The notes beneath the pieces were generated by a model that had not been told where the DNA came from, ran no database searches, and saw only the letters and a list, made by a program, of their open reading frames with translations. The position numbers and the translations under genes were made by a program. Positions 57,996 through 64,000 of a stretch of 64,000 bases of DNA are shown piece by piece. This stretch comes from Scatacola_A faecigallinarum. GTDB taxonomy: Bacteria > Pseudomonadota > Alphaproteobacteria > RF32 > CAG-239. The DNA is taken from the NCBI GenBank assembly GCA_018713605.1, contig DVOM01000009.1, positions 23,505 through 87,504 of the forward strand, in the 5' to 3' direction. Every line of letters starts with the position of its first letter. Positions within the stretch are counted from its first letter, which is position 1.

Positions 57996-59417
57996 ATGGC
58001 TCAGGACAAAGAAGAAAAAAAGACCGAGGACGAGACGTACAAGGCGGAAGCCGCGCATCGTCTGGAGCTGGCCAAGGCTGACGAAAAGCGGATCAGGGAA
58101 GAAATCGAGGCTCTGAAAAAGGAAATCGAGAAAGCCAAAGAAGCCAGGGAAGGTAAGGTTATCGACATTCAATGGGCGGAAGAGGAGCTGGCCGACTGCC
58201 GCCTGCTGGAAGAGATTGCCGGACGAAAAAAGGAACGTTTGGAAAGAATCATCAGTTCCGACAGCCGCGAAGAACTGCCCGACTTAATCGGTTTCAGCCC
58301 GAAACAAAGGGTTTATGCCGATAAGGACGGAAAGGGCGGCAACGACGGAAAAAAAGAAGACAAAGGCAAAAAGGAAGAAAAAACGCCGGAAGAGAAAGGC
58401 CGGCTGCGCCCGTCTCCGGAAGCCGCGGCAGCGGCAATGACGGCGGCCGGCGTGGCTTCGGCCCTCAAACGCAGCGAAAACACCAAATTGAAAGAAGTGG
58501 CGCGCGGGGTCAGCGCGGTTTCGGCCATTCAGGCGGAAAGGAGCAGCCGAGCGCAGATTAACGGGCGCGGCAAAGGTTTGCGGTTGGCCGGAGCCGGTTT
58601 GAGCCGGGCGGCGGAAAAGAGGCTGATAAAAGAAGAGCGCCGACAGGAACGTGCGTTTAAAAAACTTCAGAAAGAAAACGAGAAAGGCGTTACGGCTGTC
58701 CGTACGGAAAGCCGGTTTGTGACCAAAGACGGCGAAAAAGCCGATAAAAATAAAAGTATGCCACCGAAAACTGCAGGCGAAGACAAGAAGAAGTCCGACG
58801 AGCTGCGTCGTGCCGAACTGGAGCGGAAAATCGAAAAACTGCGCGAGAAACTTGAAACTTTGCAACGCCGAAGAATACGGCAGGCCGGAAAGGTTGCGGA
58901 CGGCAGCGCCAACGAAGTCAGATTCAGCGCCGAAGAAGCAAAGGCATTGCCAAGCGTGAAAGCCGGCCGGGCAATGGAGGAGGTTTATAAGGCCAAAGAA
59001 CTTCCGGCGGCGGAAAAAGGCGGTGCGGTTAACGAGGCAAGCCTGACAAAAATGGAGCATACGGCGGCAAAGGCCGAAGAAAGCCTTAAAACGGCGACGC
59101 TGGTTCCGGATTATGCCACGCCGGAATTTAAACGAAAAGCTGCCGAGCAGGGGATTGATCCGAACAAAGGAAAAAGCAGGGAGGAAAAGAAAACCGACCG
59201 GCAGAAACTGCTGGCTCTGAGCGGCCGGCCGGGAACGGGCGAGGCCTTTCGGAACGAAGAAAAAACGGCGACGGAAGATCGTCAGGGCGAAAGACCGGAA
59301 CTGCGAATCGATCCGGAAAAAAGCCGGGCGGCGTCCGCGGAGAAAAGCGGCAAGGAAATCAATATGCAGCAGTATCGTCTGACCAAAGAGCTGCAGGGAG
59401 GCCGGCAGGCCGGCTGA
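57996..59417 (+). CDS. Highly charged coiled-coil protein of unknown function (473 aa)
   Basis: Not recognised. The ATG at 57,996 (GGCGGAG upstream) is preferred; an upstream in-frame start would add an unlikely Cys-containing tail. Composition is dominated by Lys, Glu, Ala and Arg. Coiled coils are predicted at about 20-85 and 265-310. A Gly/Asp/Lys-rich linker (about 108-135) separates an Ala-rich block (PSPEAAAAAMTAAGVASAL). No membrane segment. It resembles a structural or nucleic-acid-associated scaffold rather than an enzyme. Confidence 0.6.
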   Translation: MAQDKEEKKTEDETYKAEAAHRLELAKADEKRIREEIEALKKEIEKAKEAREGKVIDIQWAEEELADCRLLEEIAGRKKERLERIISSDSREELPDLIGFSPKQRVYADKDGKGGNDGKKEDKGKKEEKTPEEKGRLRPSPEAAAAAMTAAGVASALKRSENTKLKEVARGVSAVSAIQAERSSRAQINGRGKGLRLAGAGLSRAAEKRLIKEERRQERAFKKLQKENEKGVTAVRTESRFVTKDGEKADKNKSMPPKTAGEDKKKSDELRRAELERKIEKLREKLETLQRRRIRQAGKVADGSANEVRFSAEEAKALPSVKAGRAMEEVYKAKELPAAEKGGAVNEASLTKMEHTAAKAEESLKTATLVPDYATPEFKRKAAEQGIDPNKGKSREEKKTDRQKLLALSGRPGTGEAFRNEEKTATEDRQGERPELRIDPEKSRAASAEKSGKEINMQQYRLTKELQGGRQAG

Positions 59418-59437
59418 TTTATGTCAAAAGGCGCATC

Positions 59438-59465
59438 AGGAGGGCGGAAGGCTCTCCTTTTTTAT
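59438..59465 (+). terminator. Rho-independent terminator
   Basis: AGGAGGGC pairs with GCTCTCCT (one G-U) across a 5-base loop, followed by TTTTTTATT. It ends the coiled-coil gene and insulates the hydrogenase operon. Confidence 0.8.
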
Positions 59466-59621
59466 TAAATCTTTCAATTTACATACGTTTTTTTCCGATA
59501 AGTCTTTTTTGTGCTTGAATAAGGTTTTGTTTACGAATAGTCTGATAGCATAACGTTATTGTCCGGAAAAGCTGACAAACGGCGTTTGCGGACTGAACTC
59601 AATCTTTCGAAAGGTAAAATT

Positions 59622-60101
59622 ATGACCGACGCTTCAGCTGCCTCGCAGGTTGCCGCCAAATGGCGCAAGAAAAGAGGGTCTCTGATTATGGCCCTGCACG
59701 AAATTCAGAGTGTGAAGGGGTATGTGCCTTGGGAAGACGCCGTTGACATTGCCAACGGAATGGGAATTCCCCTGGCGCGGATTTATGAAGTTCTGACCTT
59801 CTACAACTTTTTCAAGTTAGATGCCCCCGGCAAAGCGGTTATCTCAGTTTGTACTGGAACCGCTTGTTATTTAAAAGGCAACGACAAAGTGTTGGAAGAG
59901 TTTAAAAAGGAACTCGGAATCAACGAGGGCGAAAGCACTGCCGACCGGATGTTCCATCTGCAGGTGGTTCGCTGCGTGGGCTGCTGCGGCCTGGCTCCGG
60001 TCTGCGTGGTCAACGGCAAAACCTACGGCCGCGTTTCTCCCAACGACGTCAGAAACATTCTTGACGAATGGCGCACCAAATTAGCCGATGATAAGGAGTA
60101 A
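59622..60101 (+). CDS. hndA: NAD-linked [FeFe]-hydrogenase, NuoE-like [2Fe-2S] subunit
   Basis: 159 residues from the ATG at 59,622 (AAAGG upstream); the open frame further upstream has no good site. Thioredoxin-like [2Fe-2S] protein of the NuoE/HndA type, with ligands CTGTAC (C-x4-C) and CVGCC (C-x3-C). It mediates electron transfer between the flavin subunit and the hydrogenase. First gene of hndA-hndC-hydA with gaps of 5 and 12 bases. Confidence 0.92.
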   Translation: MTDASAASQVAAKWRKKRGSLIMALHEIQSVKGYVPWEDAVDIANGMGIPLARIYEVLTFYNFFKLDAPGKAVISVCTGTACYLKGNDKVLEEFKKELGINEGESTADRMFHLQVVRCVGCCGLAPVCVVNGKTYGRVSPNDVRNILDEWRTKLADDKE

Positions 60102-60106
60102 GGACG

Positions 60107-61786
60107 ATGGCCGATATCGATATTGACAAAAGATTTGACATCCATGAGATTGCCAAGAACAAAAACGCCGATTTGGATCGTTTTCGCTGTACGATTTACT
60201 GTTGTCATTCCACCGGCTGCAAGTCTTCGGGCAGCGACGACATCATTTCCCTGTTGCAGGACGCTATTGAAGAGTATGACCTGAAGGACAAGGTTCGCAT
60301 CGTGGCGGCCGGCTGTATGGGATTATGCGCCCAGGGGCCGCTGATGCGCGTGGAAATCAAAGGTCAGAAAGACGTTCTTTACAAACGTCTGGAACCGCTG
60401 ATTGCCCGTCTGGTCGTTGCGGAGCACGTGGTGCCGGCGCTGAAACTGGAAGACGGCGAAACTTTCGAGATACCGGAATTTTTGCAGCAGCATGTTCTGT
60501 CGCTGGATTTGCCTTTCTTTACGAAGCAGGAAAAAGTTGTGTTGAAACTGGCCGGACACATGGATCCGGAAGACATTCACGAATATATTGCCCACGGCGG
60601 TTATCTGGCGCTGGAAAAAGTGCTGAAAACCATGACGCCGGCGCAGGTTGTGGACGAGATTAAAAAATCCGGCCTGCGGGGTCGCGGCGGCGGCGGTTTT
60701 TCAACCGGCATGAAATGGGAACTGGCGGCAAAAGTGCCGACGGTCGACGAAAAGTTTATTATCTGCAACGGTGACGAGGGGGATCCGGGAGCCTATATGG
60801 ACCGCAGTATTCTGGAAGCGAATCCGCACGCGGTTATCGAGGGTATGATGATTGCCGCCTATGCCATCGGGGCGACGGAAGGCTGGTTTTATATCCGCGC
60901 CGAATATCCGCTGGCGGTCGAACGGTTGGAAAAAGCCATCAAGGCCTGCAAGAAAAACCGCTTGCTCGGCAATAACATCATGGGTACGGATTTCTGTTTT
61001 AACATTGACATTCGTCTTGGTGCCGGCGCTTTTGTCTGCGGCGAGGAAACGGCACTGATTCATTCAATTGAAGGCAAGCGCGGCACGCCGCGTCCGCGGC
61101 CGCCGTATCCGACCGACAAGGGTCTGTGGGGCAAGCCGAGCTGCGTCAACAACGTGGAAACGCTGGGCAATGTGGCGTCGATTATTCTGAAGGGCGCCGA
61201 CTGGTTTGCTTCTTTCGGAACCGAAACCTCGAAAGGGACGAAAGTTTTTGCCCTGACCGGACAGGTCGAGCATTCCGGACTGATTGAAGTGCCGATGGGA
61301 ACGACAATTAATGAAATCGTCAACGAAATCGGCGGCGGCGTGCCAAACGGCAAAAAACTGAAAGCGGTACAGACCGGCGGTCCGTCCGGCGGCGTTATTC
61401 CGCTTGAATATCTGGATTTGCCGGTATGTTACGAAGAACTCAAAAAAGTCGGTTCGATTATGGGATCCGGCGGCATGATTGTTATTGACGACACGCAGGA
61501 TATGGTAAGTCTGGCCAATTTCTATCTGGATTTTACGGTTGACGAATCCTGCGGCAAATGCGCGCCTTGTCGTATCGGCGGCAAGCAGATGCTTTTGCTG
61601 TTGGAGAAAATAAACAAAGGCAAGGGAACCAGAGCCGATATTGAGGAACTGCGCAAAATTGCCCACGCAATGCAGAAAGCTTCGCTCTGCGGTTTGGGTC
61701 AGACGGCGCCGAACCCGGTTCTGTCTACCCTGAAGTTCTATGAGAACGAATATCTGGCCAAAGTTGAGCCGAATGAGAAGAAATAG
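60107..61786 (+). CDS. hndC: NAD-linked [FeFe]-hydrogenase, NuoF-like flavoprotein subunit
   Basis: 559 residues. An N-terminal thioredoxin-like [2Fe-2S] domain (about 1-115; CCHSTGC and GCMGLC) precedes a NuoF core with the NADH/FMN site (RGRGGGGFSTGMKWE; GDEGDPGAYMDRS), CGEETALIHSIEG, an SLBB domain and a [4Fe-4S] motif (ESCGKCAPCRIGG with SLCGLGQ). This is the flavin subunit of HydABC/Hnd hydrogenases, which oxidise or reduce NAD(P)H and may bifurcate electrons. The C-terminal ferredoxin domain of some relatives is absent. Confidence 0.93.
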   Translation: MADIDIDKRFDIHEIAKNKNADLDRFRCTIYCCHSTGCKSSGSDDIISLLQDAIEEYDLKDKVRIVAAGCMGLCAQGPLMRVEIKGQKDVLYKRLEPLIARLVVAEHVVPALKLEDGETFEIPEFLQQHVLSLDLPFFTKQEKVVLKLAGHMDPEDIHEYIAHGGYLALEKVLKTMTPAQVVDEIKKSGLRGRGGGGFSTGMKWELAAKVPTVDEKFIICNGDEGDPGAYMDRSILEANPHAVIEGMMIAAYAIGATEGWFYIRAEYPLAVERLEKAIKACKKNRLLGNNIMGTDFCFNIDIRLGAGAFVCGEETALIHSIEGKRGTPRPRPPYPTDKGLWGKPSCVNNVETLGNVASIILKGADWFASFGTETSKGTKVFALTGQVEHSGLIEVPMGTTINEIVNEIGGGVPNGKKLKAVQTGGPSGGVIPLEYLDLPVCYEELKKVGSIMGSGGMIVIDDTQDMVSLANFYLDFTVDESCGKCAPCRIGGKQMLLLLEKINKGKGTRADIEELRKIAHAMQKASLCGLGQTAPNPVLSTLKFYENEYLAKVEPNEKK

Positions 61787-61798
61787 AGGAGACTGACA

Positions 61799-63568
61799 AT
61801 GGTAAAATTGAAAATTGACAATTATGACGTCGAAGTTCCTGCCGGTACCTCTATTTTGGACGCGGCGCGGACGGTGCAGATTGAAATTCCGACTTTGTGC
61901 AAACATCCCGACGTTGATCCGAGCGCCGGCTGCGGCATGTGTATCGTGCGGGTCAACGGCAGGGTTATGCGTTCCTGCTGCACGCCGGTCGGCGAAGGTA
62001 TGGAGGTCATAACTTCCGATCCGGAACTGGTTGACGTTCGCAAGACGGTTTTGAAACTGATTTTGAGCAATCATCCGAACGAATGTCTGACCTGTATCCG
62101 TTCCGGTCACTGCGAGTTGCAGGATATGGCCAATACGTTCGGTATTCGCGACAGCAAGCTGCCGAGCCTGAACAAAAAGTATGACATTGACGACTCAACC
62201 AAGGCGATTGTGCTGGACGCGTCCAAGTGCATTGTCTGCGGCCGTTGCGTCGAGGTCTGCCAGAATCAGCAGAATGTTTGGGCGCTGAGCTATCTGAACC
62301 GCGGTTTGGCCACCCGGATTACCGCCGCAGGCGGCATTAATCTGGCGGACAGCCCCTGCATCAAATGCGGCCAGTGTTCGGCGCATTGTCCGACCGGCGC
62401 GATTGTCGAATATGACGAAACCGAAAAAGTATGGAACATGCTCAATGACAAAGACCTGTATACCGTTGTGCAGATTGCGCCTGCGGTTCGCGTGGCCATC
62501 GGCGAAGAGTTCGGTTACGATTTCGGCGAGAATCTGACCGGCAAAACCTATGCCGCTCTGCGCCGTATGGGTTTCAAAAAGGTTTTTGATACCAATTTCG
62601 GCGCCGATCTGACGATTATTGAAGAGGCTTCCGAGTTTGTCGAACGCTTTACAAAGCGTCCGGAAAGTCTGCCGATGTTTACGTCCTGCTGTCCGGCCTG
62701 GGTTGATTTGCTGGAAAAATATCATCATGACATGATTCCGCATTTTTCAACCTGTAAATCGCCTCAGTCAATGGTTGGCGCGATGGCCAAAACCTATTAT
62801 GCAGAGAAGATGGGTATTGATCCGGCCAAAATCCGCGTGGTTTCGGTTATGCCCTGCACGGCCAAAAAGTGGGAAATCGTCCGCAGCGAAGATATGCGCA
62901 GTTCCGGTTTTCAGGATGTCGACGTATCGATTACGACCCGCGAACTGGCCAGAATGATTAAACAGGCCGGCATCGACTTTCGCAAGCTGTATGACGAAGA
63001 AGCGGACAGTCCGTTGGGCGAATATTCCGGTGCGGCAACGATTTTCGGCGCCACCGGCGGCGTTATGACTGCGGCGCTGCGCACGGCTTATTTCTATATT
63101 ACCGGCGAAGAGCTCGGAAATCTGGACTTTAAGGAAATCGACGGTCTGGAAGGCATTAAAGCGTGCGAAGTCGACATCAAAGGAACCAAGGTTCGAATTG
63201 CGGTGGCACACGGCATCGGCAACGTTGAACAGGTTTTGGACAAGGTTCGCGCCGCCAGGGAAAACGGCGAGGAAGTGCCTTATCACTTTATTGAGGTTAT
63301 GGCCTGCCGCGGCGGCTGCATTGCCGGCGGCGGACAACCCCGGGTCATGATGCCGGATCAGCCGAAACCGCGCGGCATTACCGACGATATTCGCAAAAAG
63401 CGCGCTAAAGGTTTGTTTGATGAGGATTTGAATGCCAAAAACCGGCTTTCGCATCATAACGAATCCATTAAGACGCTGTATGCCGAGTATCTCGGCAAGG
63501 CCGGTTCGGAAAAGGCACATGAGCTGCTGCATACGCATTATGTTCCGCGCGGGCTGTATAAAAAATAG
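61799..63568 (+). CDS. hydA: [FeFe]-hydrogenase catalytic subunit
   Basis: 589-residue M3-type enzyme. N-terminal plant-ferredoxin-like [2Fe-2S] domain (about 1-78), His-Cys [4Fe-4S] segment (NECLTCIRSGHCELQ), two [4Fe-4S] ferredoxin motifs (CIVCGRCVEVC; CIKCGQCSAHCPTGA) and the H-cluster motifs TSCCPAW (L1), MPCTAKKWE (L2) and EVMACRGGCIAGGGQP (L3), then the small-subunit-like tail. All ligands are intact. Maturases HydE, HydF and HydG are not in this window. A terminator follows. Confidence 0.97.
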   Translation: MVKLKIDNYDVEVPAGTSILDAARTVQIEIPTLCKHPDVDPSAGCGMCIVRVNGRVMRSCCTPVGEGMEVITSDPELVDVRKTVLKLILSNHPNECLTCIRSGHCELQDMANTFGIRDSKLPSLNKKYDIDDSTKAIVLDASKCIVCGRCVEVCQNQQNVWALSYLNRGLATRITAAGGINLADSPCIKCGQCSAHCPTGAIVEYDETEKVWNMLNDKDLYTVVQIAPAVRVAIGEEFGYDFGENLTGKTYAALRRMGFKKVFDTNFGADLTIIEEASEFVERFTKRPESLPMFTSCCPAWVDLLEKYHHDMIPHFSTCKSPQSMVGAMAKTYYAEKMGIDPAKIRVVSVMPCTAKKWEIVRSEDMRSSGFQDVDVSITTRELARMIKQAGIDFRKLYDEEADSPLGEYSGAATIFGATGGVMTAALRTAYFYITGEELGNLDFKEIDGLEGIKACEVDIKGTKVRIAVAHGIGNVEQVLDKVRAARENGEEVPYHFIEVMACRGGCIAGGGQPRVMMPDQPKPRGITDDIRKKRAKGLFDEDLNAKNRLSHHNESIKTLYAEYLGKAGSEKAHELLHTHYVPRGLYKK

Positions 63569-63594
63569 CGATTTGGCGAAGAAAACGACATGTA

Positions 63595-63626
63595 AAAAAA
63601 CCTCCGATAACCTCGGAGGTTTTTTG
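63595..63626. terminator. Bidirectional terminator after hydA
   Basis: AAAACCTCCGA pairs with TCGGAGGTTTT across a 6-base loop, with A- and T-runs on the two sides. It serves hydA and the convergent HTH gene. Confidence 0.87.
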
Positions 63627-63629
63627 TGT

Positions 63630-63866
63630 TCACTCGACCAGTTCTATTTTCATGCGCTTGTTCAGACAGAAACAAATATTGTTTATTTCGCCAAGAAAGC
63701 GCCGTTGGCCGTTTAAATGCTCTTCAACGACATTCAGCGGTATCTCGCTTTGCGCGCTAAACTCTTCCGGCGTCAGCCCCTGCTCCGCCAAGGCCCGGCG
63801 GAAGCTCTTACCGTACTCTGAACGCAACTGCCGCAAATTTTGTTTTCTGATTTGTTTATCTGACAT
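63630..63866 (-). CDS. Small helix-turn-helix-like protein (copy 2)
   Basis: 78 residues from the ATG at 63,866 (AAGG upstream), reading MSDKQIRKQNLRQLRSEYG. It is a near-duplicate of the gene at 41,020-41,253 on the opposite strand: only a few residues differ after position 5, and most base changes are synonymous. An in-frame ATG at 63,962 with a perfect AAGGAG would add 32 N-terminal residues unlike copy 1; the leader context makes that start doubtful but possible. DNA-binding role inferred; no partner gene adjacent. Confidence 0.65.
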   Translation of the reverse strand: MSDKQIRKQNLRQLRSEYGKSFRRALAEQGLTPEEFSAQSEIPLNVVEEHLNGQRRFLGEINNICFCLNKRMKIELVE

Positions 63867-64000
63867 AACAACAACCTTTCTAAATCCGTATCCGGTTCGG
63901 TTTTGTATGAAAGGAGGGTTGAAAATAACCGGACACATTTGGTTAAAAAGATTGTTAAGCATAAAAACTCCTTACAAAACCAGTACGCTTATTCGCCCGC
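63867..64000 (-). promoter_or_regulatory. Structured leader of HTH copy 2 (truncated by window end)
   Basis: Read leftward it opens GCGGGCGAATAAGCGTACTG, nearly identical to the box in the copy 1 leader. GGTTTTGTAAGGAG (63,981-63,968) pairs with CTCCTTTCATACAAAACC (63,916-63,899), 14 pairs with a 4-base bulge, burying the AAGGAG that precedes the ATG at 63,962. TCCGGTT (63,933-63,927) with AACCGGA (63,897-63,891) is a competing stem. The 5' part lies outside the window. Confidence 0.4.

Noticed and set aside
1..64000. CRISPR arrays, insertion sequences, prophage, tRNA and rRNA genes
   Set aside because: No regularly spaced repeats, no transposase or integrase other than XerD, and no cloverleaf or rRNA-like segment were recognised on either strand.

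Overview
The window is a chromosomal, origin-proximal segment of an alphaproteobacterium. The evidence is conserved gene neighbourhoods rather than a single marker: parB-parA-rsmG-mnmG-mnmE-rho on one side and coaE-dnaQ-secB on the other, divergent secB/Tim44-mltA-Smr, tsaD divergent from a mitofilin (Mic60)-HemY pair, and rsmA-surA-lptD-lptF. A complete NAD-linked [FeFe]-hydrogenase operon, an ADP-dependent sugar kinase and the absence of respiratory genes suggest a fermentative, oxygen-poor lifestyle, probably one of the uncultured host-associated alphaproteobacterial lineages. The lineage is inference. I see no rRNA, tRNA, insertion sequence, prophage or CRISPR array.

Layout. Bases 1-19.6 kb are almost entirely leftward: mlaF-mlaE (lipid asymmetry ABC transporter), hprK-tsaE, a membrane-anchored nuclease, an FTR-like mini-protein, parB-parA-rsmG, PHP and tandem HD hydrolases, mnmG, two orphan genes, mnmE, then (after a small rightward island of a HAD phosphatase and two membrane proteins) ldcA, a 611-residue orphan and rho. 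Two perfect and one near-perfect parS sites lie inside rsmG, mnmG and mnmE. The gap 19,635-20,162 between rho and coaE has three perfect and four 8/9 DnaA boxes plus CtrA-like motifs and is very probably oriC. Both flanks are transcribed away from it.

From 20.2 to 40.8 kb genes are mostly rightward: coaE-dnaQ, yicC-gmk-NUDIX, cysK, tyrA-lptG-PAP2, a PAS protein lacking a kinase domain, nrdAB under two NrdR boxes, and Tim44-mltA-Smr. Leftward genes here are an SDR, a Sel1 protein, tsaB, ampG and secB. From 40.8 to 59.4 kb come a small HTH gene with a riboswitch-like leader, nth-tsaD, mitofilin-HemY, an ADP-dependent kinase, CNNM transporter-aroK, xerD, two related orphans with a serine-less ACP-like domain, and the LPS/outer-membrane block rsmA-surA-lptD-lptF. 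From 59.6 to 63.6 kb lies the hydrogenase operon. A second, nearly identical copy of the small HTH gene closes the window.

Themes. Envelope biogenesis is heavily represented (Mla, LptD/F/G, SurA, PAP2 phosphatase, Mic60). So are peptidoglycan recycling (MltA, AmpG, LdcA), tRNA modification (TsaB, TsaD, TsaE, MnmE, MnmG) and chromosome maintenance (ParAB/parS, oriC, XerD, DnaQ). The least explained parts are the duplicated HTH gene with structured leaders, the 400-base leader behind a perfect promoter at 18.3 kb, and the compact palindromic element after nrdB.
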